NCBI GenBank assembly: GCA_951799425.1
Contig: OX637409.1
Location: forward strand, 8,540,960-8,604,959
Length of the DNA stretch: 64,000 bases
Direction of reading: 5' to 3'
Origin: Ilex aquifolium
Taxonomy: Eukaryota; Streptophyta; Magnoliopsida; Aquifoliales; Aquifoliaceae
In this document: one piece after another, positions 1 to 12,900 of the stretch
Layout: every line of letters begins with the position of its first letter
Position numbering within the stretch: the stretch's first letter is position 1
Made by a program: the position numbers and the translations under genes
The notes under the pieces: generated by a model
The model's input: only the letters and a program-made list of their open reading frames with translations
Databases searched by the model: none
What the model was told of the DNA's origin: nothing

Positions 1-90
1 CTCAGACAAAGTATTTGTGGGTCCCACTGCATTGTTAACCTATCCTTATTGTGTTAACCCACCTTATCCCATTATCCAAACACACTGTAG
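1..90. repeat. Relic terminal end of a GTGTGTTTGG-type TIR element
   Basis: The first 90 bases read as the right end of a small DNA element: a GTGGGTCCCA block, then GTTAACCCAC, then a terminal CCAAACACAC. The same three blocks occur in the same order at about 62296-62368. The left end lies outside the window, so size and class are unknown. It sits directly upstream of the nucleotidyltransferase gene. Confidence 0.4.
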
Positions 91-974
91 AAGGGCTTGA
101 CATGGCATCTGGACTTTCATCTGTAACGGTTCCATATTGTTATTGTGTAGTTATTAAAATAATCAAACGCCGATTAAAACGACGACGTTAAAACAATCTT
201 AATTCGCTGCACGTCATCGTCTTTGCTCTGTAGCTATCGATGAATTTGTAATTTAATCCTATTTTCCCATCAAATTTCGCTTCCGTCTTCGTCTCGTTGC
301 GTCGCGTCGCGTCGCAAGCTCCCTCGCAGCAGACGTGAATGCTCGTGATATAGAGAGAGAAAGCCGAACGATATAATATATGCAAACACACTCCGAGAGA
401 GAGAGATAACGGACAGAGGCGGTGGTTTTAGGAGGCGGCTTTTCTCCAGAAAAGGAGATTGAAAAAGAAAACAAAAGGTAATTCGTTCGGATAATTTCCT
501 CCTAAACGGACCCCATCAGCAACTGCTTGTTTGGATGATTTCCTTCTAAACTCGTCATCAACAGCTGCTGTTTGTCTCTGTCTTCGACTTTCACTTTCTA
601 TATGTCGACATATTACGTGTATTACTAATTCAGAGATATATACATTATTCACACAATTCACATGTCATTGAAAACAATTCACACAATTCTCTTCTGATTC
701 CGTTAGTCCACTGACGCCCAATTTTATTAGTATTTTCTCTCTCTACACTGTAATTTTGACTCTATTACCTGAATTTATATATATATATACACACACACAC
801 ATACATACGTATATACATATATAAGTACTTTTCTAGTTCAAAAAAAACCCTTCTGTTTTTAGAAATTTCTATGTTGATAATACCGTTCTCTGCCTCAGAG
901 GCATCAAAACCCCTGTTTGAAGGGTCGCCTGCATGGGTGATCTTTAAGTTTGTTGTGAGCGCCGAAACGGAGTC
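91..974 (+). promoter_or_regulatory. Upstream region and probable leader of the nucleotidyltransferase-like gene
   Basis: No coding exon is visible here. The stretch holds a CGTCGCGTCG-rich patch near 296-315, GAGA tracts near 351-410 and a TA/CA microsatellite near 777-825. An in-frame TAA at 945-947 lies upstream of the ATG at 975, with no other ATG between them, which fixes the start codon. Transcription start and any leader intron cannot be placed by eye. Confidence 0.5.
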
Positions 975-3900
975 ATGATGGATAGTGATCACTTCTCGCC
1001 GTCCAGTCCAAAGCAAATGGTCCCTTCAAACCCTGATCCCTTATCAATCCGCGAGGATTGTTGGGCTGTAGCTGAGGAAACGACTCAAGAGGTGGTGAAT
1101 TGTATTCACCCCACTTTAGACTCTGAAGAAAAGAGGAAGGATTGAAGGTTCCAGCACCATCCTAGGAGGATACCCAGTAACCTACCATTCTAGAAGCCAC
1201 CTTTGATGACTAGCCCACCATTGTGGACTGCAGCCGGCGGCTGGACGGCTGGAAAAGTTTGAATTGTATTCCCTCCTTTGTTGACTAATTTGGCCAGAAA
1301 GCTCCTATAAGTAGGAAGCTTAGTGAAGGCCATAAATATGCTCAAGGCAGTGAGGAAGAAACAGAGAGAGAGAGAGATTCGGGAGAAATCTCAAGAGAGA
1401 GTTTTGTATAAATTCTTGTATTCTATTTCCAGAGAGAAATAAAGAATTCCTCTTTGTTTATATCTTGTGTGTGGTATTTTTTTTTTCTGGCCCTGGGTAA
1501 CCAACAAGTGGTATCAGAGCTTTGGTTGGGGTCGCCGGAAAAATTTTCAGCCCACTGTTTTTGGCTCGTACGGGTTCTAAACGAACTCGAAATCAAATTC
1601 TGAGCGCACCGTTGGATTCCCCTCGTCGAAACGAGTGGAACCCCATTGGCCTCGCATCAATCCGACCTCGCCGGAAGTTCGCCGGAAAATTCGCCGGCCG
1701 CCGGAATTGCTGTCAGAGCTCGCCGGAGCTCGCTGAACATTCTGCCCGAAAAGTTCGCCGGAAAAGTTCGCCGGCCGGTGACCGGAGAAAGGTTGAAGAC
1801 GACGGAATATTCCCTTCCGTCAAAGAATATTCCGTTAAGATACCAAAAACTTTCCGAGCCAGTTCTGACCTCATTTTGGCTCCGTTTTTGGTGAACCAGG
1901 ACTCTTTCCCAGCTATTTCAACCGTTCCGGACGCAACGGTGCATTCCGTTTTGCAAAATTCAGCCTCGAATTTTTGATCGAGACATTTAGAGCCTAAAAA
2001 CTCAATATGTCCATGGAGGAATCAACGTCGGGAGCCATGATCAAACTCACTGCCTCTAATTATACACTTTGGAGACCTCGGATGGAAGATCTTCTAAGCT
2101 GTAAAGACTTGTACGATCCCTTGGAGGTAAAAGGTGTAAATCCAGATCCGACAAAAGAAACGGAGTGGAAGAAACTGAACAGAAAAACCATCGGTCAAAT
2201 CAGACAATGGATTGACCACAGTGTATTCCACCATGTTGCACAAGAGACTGATGCACATGTCTTGTGGAAGAAGCTGGAAGATATGTACCAGGCTAAGACT
2301 GCTCGGAATAAAGCCCTTTTGATAAAGCGGTTTGTGAATCTGAAGTTAAAAGGAGGAACTTCAATTGCCGAGCACACTAGTGAGTTTCAGAGTCTGGTAA
2401 ATCAACTATCATCAACAGAGTTGAACTTTGGGGATGAATTAGAAGCTCTCTTGCTTTTGGGTTCTCTACCAGACAGCTGGGAGACGCTGGTAGTCTCTCT
2501 CAGCAATTCGGCTCCAGGAGACAAACTTACCATGTCAATGGTTAAAGATGCTCTGTTCAATGAGGAGACCAGGAGAAAGGATGTTGGCATTGATCAGTCA
2601 AATGCCCTCGTCACTGAGAGTAGAGGCAGACAACAAGGAGGTAACAGAGGTAGGGGTAGAGGAAGGAGTCAAAGTAGAGGAAGGTCACAAGATCCACGGA
2701 GATCAAATGACGGAGGAAGACCTACATACAAGTGTTACCATTGTGGCATGCAAGGCCACATGAAGAAGAACTGCCGCAAGTTGCTACGAGAGCAAAGCCA
2801 AAGCAGTAATCAGCCGAAGAAACAAGACGGAGAGACGCTAGTCACTCTCGTAGAAGACGTGGCCATTCTTTCTGCCAATGAGGAAACATGCCTTCATTGT
2901 TCAAACCATGACGCTGAGTGGGTGGTAGATACTGCAGCTTCATACCACGCCACTTCTCACAGCGATTTCTTCTCGACGTACAAAGCTGGAGACTTTGGTA
3001 CGGTGAGAATGGGAAACACCAGTTCTTCCAAGATCATGGGAATTGGTGATATTCAGATCAAAACAAATGTTGGTTGTACACTGGTATTGAAGGATGTCCG
3101 ACACGTGCCCGACCTTCGGCTAAATCTACTTTCCGGGATAGCCCTCGACAAACAGGGCTACGATAACCATTTCGGCAATGGCACATGGAAGCTCACGAAA
3201 GGTGCCATGGTTGTCGCCCGAGGACATATTTGTGGCACGCTCTACAAGACCCATGTGAAGATTTGCTCAGACAGCCTCAATGCAGTTGAAAATGAGGCTT
3301 CACCAAATCTGTGGCACCAGAGACTCGGTCACATGGGGGAGAAGGGCTTGTTTACCTTAGCAAAGAAAAATCTCATCACGGTTGACAAGGATGTTGCACT
3401 AAATCCTTGTGATCATTGCTTGTTCGGGAAACAACATCGAGTCTCGTTCAGTTCCTCTATGAAGAGGAGATCAGAGTTGTTAAGCTTGGTACACTCTGAT
3501 GTTTGCGGTCCCCTGGAGGTGGAATCATTAGGCGGCAACAGATATTTTCTGACCTTTATTGATGATGCTTCACGGAAGGTATGGGTGTACTTCCTAAAGA
3601 CGAAGGACCAAGTGCTCGAATGCTTCAAAAGATTCCATGTCATGTTAGAGCGGGAAACAGGAGCGAAGCTGAAGTGTCTCCGAACAGACAATGGAGGCGA
3701 ATATACTTCCAGAGAGTTTGAAGCATACTGTGGAAATTATGGAATCAGACATGAGAAAACTGTTCCACGTACACCACAGCACAATGGAGTAGCGGAGAGG
3801 ATGAATCGAACCATTGTGGAAAGAGTCAGATGCATGCTCAGTATGGCAAAGCTGCCGAAGCCATTCTGGGGTGAAGCTGTTCGTGCCGCCTGTTATCTGA

Positions 3901-6900
3901 TAAACAGATCACCATCAGTACCGTTGAATTTTGATATTCCGGAGAAGGTGTGGTCTGGTAAGAATCCCTCCTATTCTCACTTAAGAATATTTGGGTGCAA
4001 AGCATTTGCACATGTATCCAAGGAGCAGAGGCATAAACTTGATGTCAAGACCACTCCGTGCATCTTTATTGGCTACGGGGATGAAGAATTTGGATACAGA
4101 TTGTGGGACCCAAAGGCCAAAAAGATAATCAGGAGCAGGGACGTGGTGTTCCATGAAAACCAGGCATATGAGGACTTTGAAAATCCCACAAAGTCCAGCA
4201 GTTCTAGTTCCAGTGCACAGGACGTTGTTCCAGACCCTGCACCATTACAGTTCGCCACAGATAATGCCGAAGTGCAGGATGAAGCTACAGAAGCAGAACA
4301 AGATGACGAAGAAGGTGTTGAGCAGGGGGAGCAACAACCCCCTCCACCAGATGTTGCAGGACCATCACAGCAACCAGAGGATGGTGTACCTCATATAGCT
4401 GACGAGCCTCAATCGCGAAGATCTGAAAGAGGACGCATTCCGTCGAGTAGATATCCGGAGTCAGACTATATTCTGCTTACTGATGAGGGGGAGCCGGAGA
4501 GCTTCCAGGAGGCACAAGTTCATGCAGATAAAGACAAGTGGATGCAAGCCATGCAGGATGAGATGGATTCCCTGCAGAAAAATCAAACCTATGAACTTGT
4601 GAAACTTCCAAAAGGCAAGAAAGCACTGAGGAATAAATGGGTGTTCAAGCTAAAGAAAGACGGCAGTGGAAAATTGGTGAAGTATAAGGCTCGATTGGTC
4701 GTTAAAGGATTCCAACAGAAGAAAGGAATTGACTTTGACGAGATCTTCTCACCAGTCGTTAAGATGACCTCAATTCGAGTAATTCTCGGATTAGTAGCAA
4801 GTTTAAACTTGGAGCTTGAACAAATGGACGTGAAAACTGCATTTCTTCATGGAGATCTGAATGAAGAAATTTATATGGAACAGCCGAAAGGTTTCGAGGT
4901 TCCAAGAAAGGAAAATCTGGTCTGCAAGTTGAAGAAAAGTCTGTACGGCCTCAAGCAAGCGCCCAGACAGTGGTATAAGAAATTTGACTCATTCATGGTG
5001 GGTCAAGGTTACAAGAGGACTGCTGCAGATCAGTGTGTTTACATTCAGAGATTCTCGGATGGCAATTTCATTGCACTCCTACTTTATGTTGACGACATGT
5101 TGATCGTCGGAAAGGATGCAATGAAGATTAGCCAGTTGAAGAAGGAACTGTCCAAGTCCTTTGATATGAAGGACTTAGGCCCAGCTCAGCAGATACTAGG
5201 CATGCAGATTGTTCGTGATAGAAAAACCAAGAAATTGTGGCTGTCACAGGAGAAATACGTTGAACGGGTAATCCAAAGGTTCAACATGGATACTGCCAAG
5301 CCAGTCAGCATCCCACTGGCTAATCATTTCAAGCTGAGCAAGAATTCTTGTCCCTCATCAAAGAAGGAGATTGAAGATATGGCAATGATTCCTTACTCTT
5401 CAGCAGTTGGGAGTCTAATGTATGCAATGGTGTGTACAAGACCAGATATTGCCCATGCAGTGGGCATGGTGAGCAGATTTCTTTCCAATCCAGGGAAAGA
5501 ACACTGGGAGGCGGTCAAGTGGATTCTCAGATACCTTAAAGGTACATCGAAGATATGCTTGTGTTACGGGGGAGTTGAACCAGTTTTGGAAGGCTATACA
5601 GATTCAGATATGGCAGGTGATCTTGATGGTAGAAAATCTACATCAGGATTTCTTTACACTTTTGCAGGGGGAGCTGTGTCATGGCAGTCAAGGTTGCAGA
5701 AGTGCATAGCTTTATCCACGACAGAGGCAGAGTATATTGCTGCAGCGGAAGCTGGTAAAGAAATGTTGTGGTTAAAGCGGTTTCTCCAAGAACTAGGTAT
5801 TAAGCAGAAGGAATACAAGGTGCATTGTGATAGTCAAAGTGCTCTGGACTTGAGCAAGAACTCAATGTACCATTCCCGGACGAAGCATATTGATATTCGC
5901 TATCATTGGATACGCGAAGTGATGGAGCAACAGTTATTGAAACTAGTGAAGATCCACACAAAGGAGAATCCAGCAGACATGTTGACAAAGGTTGTTACTC
6001 GGGATAAGCTTGAGCTGTGCAGAGACATAGCCGGGATGAATGTCTGATTACGACATTCTCTTCTGATGGTTCTGGAGGGGGAGATTTGAAGGTTCCAGCA
6101 CCATCCTAGGAGGATACCCAGTAACCTACCATTCTAGAAGCCACCTTTGATGACTAGCCCACCATTGTGGACTGCAGCCGGCGGCTGGACGGCTGGAAAA
6201 GTTTGAATTGTATTCCCTCCTTTGTTGACTAATTTGGCCAGAAAGCTCCTATAAGTAGGAAGCTTAGTGAAGGCCATAAATATGCTCAAGGCAGTGAGGA
6301 AGAAACAGAGAGAGAGAGAGATTCGGGAGAAATCTCAAGAGAGAGTTTTGTATAAATTCTTGTATTCTATTTCCAGAGAGAAATAAAGAATTCCTCTTTG
6401 TTTATATCTTGTGTGTGGTATTTTTTTTTTCTGGCCCTGGGTAACCAACAAGGATGTGATTGATTACGTTCAGAGACTCATCAGTACTGCTCTTGGTTGT
6501 GAGGTGAATTTTCAGTTTTTTTTTTTTCTCAATTTATTTCTTTATTTTTGCATCCATATGAGTAGGTTTATGTAATTTGGGACGATTCAATAGTTATAGG
6601 GGTCGTTTTTTTCATAATTTAATTTTGTTGCTGTTTGTCTGACACTGTCTCTTTTTTTTTTTTAAATTCTATATGCTGTCCTCTTCTCTTCTCCGTGTGT
6701 ATTGAATGATGGAATGAATGGAGCCACGTAGTGCGTGACATAGCGAATGTTGAAAGCTCTGTGTCGTATAGCGCGTAACATAGCAAATGTTGAAAGCGCT
6801 GTGTGGCGTTAACCAGCTCTTCTCTGTTTTGGCGTAGAGCGCTAGCTTTTGTAGCGATCTGACAGGAGTTCTCTTCTAATGTGCCACCTCTGTGTGTTTG

Positions 6901-9900
6901 AATAACCATTGAATGAATGCAATAAATGTGTTGTTGATAAAGAGCATAGCGGGTGGGGGCTTCCTGAGCCGCTTTTTAGTTTTGTCTTTGTAAAGTTTAA
7001 TTATTCAGTTTTTTGATATTAATCATTATTTGTTGACTGTTTCGTTTGTGGACTAATGCAAGTTCTGCAATGCAATTTAGAAGGTATTTAATCATGATTA
7101 TCTATTTAAGCAGACTTCATTGTGCTTTTCACACACTTGTAGGAACATGCATGACCGAGCTCATAGGATATGTTATCTACATTATTACCATGTCAGATAA
7201 GCTTTTTAGCATGTTGGCAGTTTAGGGCAAATAGTTGGTCGTGGCTTGTGATGTTTAAACAGAGGTTTGAAGCCATTGGTATTTTATTAGGATTTTTTTG
7301 TGGAGTCAGAGTAGATTTTATAATCAGATTCATATGACCATGAACGGGAACCTTGTGTCTGTGTTGGCACGGGTATCTTGTACTTTTTGGATATTGATTT
7401 GATGAATTATCTATATATACCCCAAATTATGCTATGGTCTAATGATTGAGTATGTCTGGATATCCTCAAGTTATCTTATATTCTAGAAGCTTTTTTCCAA
7501 CCTAGTATGGCTAGTAGAGTGTCATAGTATTTGCTTCCACCGCTACCATCTGTGATCCAGCTTGCAACATCCAAATGGAGTATAGAGTTTATTCAAACTG
7601 GGGCCCCACTCATAATATATTAAATGGTCCACTCAAATGGAGAACCAGCAGTTTTCATATGCTGTTAACTTTAATAAAAGATGCTTATAGTTGATGAATG
7701 ACAAAACTGAGGCATATAGAAGATAATGATAATAGTTTGTATCTAACCTTTGAATGTAAAGAAACTGGTTATACTTTCTTGGAAAGAAACTGGTTATTTT
7801 TAATTGTCTTGTTGATTAGAATCTATCAGTATACCTGCATCATACCACGATGCGTGGTCAGTGTCAAGCTTCCTAGGGGTTTTGGGCCACTTACGGAAAT
7901 GATGTACATTCCTGGTAACAGCTGCTAGGGGTCCCTTCCTTGCTTCCGAACCCTATTATTTGTTTTATTTTTCCCTATCTCGACTTCGTTCCAGGTGAGT
8001 CCACACATAACTGTGAGGATGAATTACACAAAGTGTGCATATGCAGGTTTTTTTTTTTGCATATGCAGTTAAGGTGGTTGGTTTTCTCTCAAACGAAGTT
8101 AAATACTTTATAAGATGACAAATGGAAGCAATTGCTTTCATGTTGAGTGAACAACTCATTGAAGAGTATACATTCTGGAAGTCCTTATCTAATGAAAAAT
8201 CTGTTGTGTCATTCTACTTTTAAGTCTTATAACAAAAGCCTTTAAAGATCAATGAAAGAATTTGCACATATGTCAGATGATATTTTGCATAACAGGCTGA
8301 GTAAAAAGGAAGCTAATATTTGGATTAAACCACGATGCTATGTTACAAGTCCAAATTGATAAGCCCATAAGTTTTATAGCCGACATGCATTATCTGTTGT
8401 TATGGAGGACCTGTCATTACTCACCTGTAACTTTTGTTACCAAGACTGAGGGATTATTCTTACCTAATAAAATTTGAGATTCATTTATTCGTTCATCTGT
8501 ATAATATTTTAGCTATTATTTCATAAAAATGACAGATTATTCTTACCTAATAAAAATTGTGATTCATTTATTTGTTCATCTATATAATTTATAGTGGGAT
8601 CAAAGTCATGTGGAAAGGATATTTACTATGTTGTCGTAGTACGTATAAGTTGAGCTTTGCTCATTGATTTGCTCGTTTATAGGTTTTCCCTTATGGATCA
8701 GTGCCACTAAAGACCTACCTTCCTGATGGTGACATTGATTTGACGGCCCTTAGCAGTCCTGATGTTGAGGAATCTTTGGGCCGTGATGTTCTTGCTGTTC
8801 TGCAAGCAGAAGAAATGAATAAAGAGGCTGAGTATGAAGTGAAGGATACCCATTTCATTGATGCTGAGGTTTTTGTCCACTCTGATCTGTTATTGTAATT
8901 TTCTACCAACTTTGTGGCAGCAATATTTATTAGTGTAACATTTCCAATGTTTTGTTTTTGGAGAATCATGTCTGTATATGTAGTTGTCAAAATGTAGCAT
9001 ATTAATAACAACATTCAACTTGCACCACCTACTAGAGCAGAAATCTTGACTTTGAGGATTTGATGATGCAAGTAGGATCCCAGATTCTCAAGTAATGCTC
9101 TTGACTAGATGTCTCTCATAAAGATATTTAGAAGACAAAGAACTTTGTGTCTCTCACTTTGTTACTGTGAGCAGACGAACCAATGATATTTTATATAGGC
9201 TAAAAGTGACAGTTACAATGGAAAGAGAAATCTTAGAAATATTGCAATGATATTCTGTACAAGAGAGATTGTAGGACACTTGTGCATAAAATACACATAT
9301 CCTATTGTTTAGCCTTGATGCATGGTGCAATGATTTGGCCAGATAGTCTAAAATATGATCTGCTCATTTGTGGTTGAACTTTCCAAGTTCCCATATCAAT
9401 GATGACCTTGACTGATGGACATCTTCAGCCTTGATATAAGTTCCATTAGTGGCTTAAGATTCTGCACATAATCTTTTGACAGCTCCTTGCTTTTTGCCTG
9501 GATGCATGCTTCTTCAAATCTTTTGACTCTCGGTCCTAATCCTCCCCCTCAAACTAGGCCGGGGAACCAAGCCTAGTTTGATGCATAGATTGACAAAGAC
9601 ATCTCGCAATAATGGTTTAGTGAAGATATCTGCCAATTGGTTGGAAGATGAAACAAATTTGGTAACAAGGGAGCCAAGGGCAACTTTTTCACAAACATAA
9701 TGATAGTCTATTGCAATATGTTTGGACCGACCATGAAAAAATGGATTAATGGTGAGATAAAGCGTGCTCAAGTTGTCACAAAATAATGTAGGTGTCGGGC
9801 CAAAAGGGAATCCCGAGATCCCGAAGCAGAAAACCAAGCCAAGTAATTTCAGCTGAAGTGGAGGCCATGACAAGATATTCAGCTTCGGTACTTGACTTGG

Positions 9901-12900
9901 CAACAATAGGTTTTTTCTTGGCACTCTATGAAACACAATTTGGCCCGAACAAAGTACAAAACCTAGAAGTAGATTGACGAGTGAAGGGGCACCCAGCCCA
10001 ATCACAATCTGAATATGCATGCAAATCAAATTTTCCATTAGCTTGAAGGTATTTTTTTTTTTTTTTTTATACATATTTTTTTGGGGAGGGGGAGGGGGAG
10101 GGGGAGAGGGAGGGGGAAGGGGAAGGAGGCTTGAACCCTTGACCTCTATCAATGGGCCTTTGGTCCAATGGTACTCCTTGTCCTATCAGTGGGCCTTTGG
10201 TCCAATGGTACTCATTGCCTTGTGAAGACTTTGTCTTCTTGAGGTCAAGGGTTCAAGTCCCCCTCCCCTAAAAAAAAAAAAAAAACCCTTAACTTCAAGA
10301 AGGTAAAACCTTCACAATGGAAGGAGTACCATTAGACCAAATGTCCATTGGTATTAGCTTGAAGGTATAAACCATGATCAAGAGTGCCAGAAATATACCG
10401 GAGGATTCGCTTAACAGCAACTTTTGACAGCTCCTTGCTTTTAGCATTGATGCATGCTTCTTCAAATTTTTGACTCTCGGTCCTAATATCTCACTCATGG
10501 TTTTTCTGGAAATTTCCATGATTGTAGCTTTCCAGATTTGTGATATTTTCCATGGGTGTGATATCTTTGATATGTTTATCTTCTGGAGATTTGTGCTGAT
10601 TCGCTGACATATTGCACTTATAATGTAGATGATTAATATTTTCTGCTATTTTTTGTTATTTTCAGTTTCCAGATTTGACTTGGTCATTAAATATAAAAAG
10701 CCCTTCCAAATCTATTGCCGGCTGCAGAATTTATGTTCTTATATGGGCATTGTGGAATTCTAGTGTACTCAAATATATTCCATTTTCAATCTGAATTCTA
10801 TAGGATCGTAACTGGTCCTTAATTATGCTTGTGGTGGTTGTCTTCACGAAATACACTCACATATTTCCCAATCTAGTTTGGACAAGTTGCAATATCCATG
10901 AATGATTATAGCTGACTAATTTCTTTTCAATGTTCTCTAGCCTTTTTTGGTAGTTCTGTCAAGGTTTCTATTGAGAATCTTTGGATTTCTGATGGCAGGT
11001 TAAGCTTGTGAAATGCCTTGTGCGGAATATTGTGATAGATATATCCTTGAATCAGTTAGGAGGACTTTGTACACTATGTTTTCTTGAAGAGGTACTCCAT
11101 GAGTCATTCTCATGAAATATGGATTACACTTTCTTGCTGTCTTACAAGCACAAGCTTTCCTATTAATTGTTGATGATCTAATTTTGCTTTTCAAAATTCA
11201 TTCGTAGTAAGCCTTTTTTTCCTCTTGTTTGGATTTCATGAAGAGAAAGTTCTTAATTATTGTTTCATGTGACAGTTGTATTGGTTTAATAATGCTTTTG
11301 CACAGTGGCAAATAAAAATGATGTTAAAAATGTTGACTGTCTCTCCCCTTTTTTTTCACGTGCAAATGTATGGGAAATTTACATCCCCTACAAAATTTCA
11401 AACAGATACAATTTTGTATATAAAGATTGTGACAGAAAAAAATAGTAAAGAGCTTTCCATTCCGTTGGTTCTAGATGCACTTTGAAAGTTTTGGCATGCC
11501 TGAGCAGGAAGTTGACCACATTGTGCTGTTTGGATATTATCATTTTTTTGTGCAGATTGATCGACTAGTTGACAAAAATCATATCTTTAAACGTAGCATT
11601 ATTCTGATAAAAGCATGGTGCTATTATGAAAGTCGTATTCTTGGTGCCCATCATGGCTTGATTTCTACATATGCTTTGGAGATGTTGGTCCTATACATAT
11701 TCCGTCAGTTCCATTCATCCTTAAATGGCCCATTAGCGGTAACTACTGGCTTTGCAAATGGACGTTTCATTGATGCATACAGTGCATGCATGAGTTTAAC
11801 TGATGATGTTTGTTTTCCCATCTGCAGGTTCTTTACAGATTCTTGGATTATTTTAGCAAATTCGACTGGGAGAACTATTGTATCAGTTTGAACGGTCCAG
11901 TTCTCAAGTCATCCTTGCCTTATACAGTGGGTAAGCAATACACTTTTGTGCCTGAGATTTGGGAATGGTTCATCATGTGTTTATCTATGCTCTCAACTAG
12001 TGTGTGTGTGTGTGTGTGAGCAGTTGAGCTATCAGAAAAGGGAAAGGATGATTTGATGCTTAACGAAGAATGTCTAAGAAACTGCGTAGACATGTACTCG
12101 GTTCCATCCAGGGATCTTGACACATGCTCGCAATCATTTCCTCAAAAGCATCTCAATATAATTGATCCATTGAAAGAAAATAACAACCTTGGGCGCAGCG
12201 TCCACAGAGGTAAGAAGAGTTTTATTTTAATTATTTGGATCAATGAATGGACTTCTGGCAGTTCCACAAGACGGTAGGCACTAAGAAACATTCTCTTTCT
12301 CCTATGTGATTCATGAGGGATTTGGTGCAAAGTGAGAAAAACTAACTCTTTAAGGCCGATCGGTTTATTAAAGATCTAGTTGGCTGGAATTTATGGTTTT
12401 GCTGCATTCTTAGTATCACGAAATTCCAAATTTAATTGCCCAAAGATGTTGCACACACAGCAACTATGACCTTTCTGTAACACCTCTACATAAACTTGAC
12501 AAGATTATTGAGTGGGGTTCCTACTTGCTTGATGAAAATAAGCAAACAGGGAACTCATGCAAATGAATTGCTTTCATTGAAGAATCACTAGAATGCATAA
12601 CTCTTGTGTGTCTCGATTTTTGTGGTGTGTATCTTTTCTCTTTATGTTTTTTTTTCCGGGTAAATATTATTTCCGTGTTAATATGGTAAACTTTGCTTCC
12701 CTGTAGGTAGTTTTTATCGAATACTTAGTGCTTTCAAATATGGGGCTCGCAAGCTTGGTAAAATCCTTCTGTTACCTAGAGAAAGAATTGCAGATGAAAT
12801 CAAAAAGTTCTTTGCAAACACTCTCGAGAGGCATGGTTGTAAATGTGGGGCTGATATACAAAGTTTTGCACTGTCTGTTGATGATGAATGGTCCAGCACT

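Larger units (their letters stand above)
1143..6450 (+). mobile_element. Tnt1-like Ty1/copia LTR retrotransposon (Tork lineage), looks whole
   Basis: The element is 5308 bp with TG...CA ends and two 364-bp LTRs that I find identical base for base. It is flanked by a 5-bp target duplication AGGAT at 1138-1142 and 6451-6455. Parts in order: 5' LTR, initiator-Met primer site, GC-rich leader, one long gag-pol frame, polypurine tract, 3' LTR. The polyprotein closely resembles tobacco Tnt1 as I remember it in protease, integrase, RT and RNase H. Zero LTR differences imply a very recent insertion: at 1.3e-8 substitutions per site per year one difference is expected per roughly 0.1 My. It lies in the sense orientation inside coding exon 1 of the nucleotidyltransferase-like gene. 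Confidence 0.96.

Noticed and set aside
1522-1977. 151-codon open frame in the leader of the young copia element
   Set aside because: It begins within two bases of the primer site and its composition follows the GCCGG repeats. No known copia protein lies there.
9514-10152. 212-codon minus-strand frame treated as a single protein
   Set aside because: Its first part is Pro/Lys low complexity from the SINE insertion; only the later part is copia RNase H. It is a chance join across two elements.
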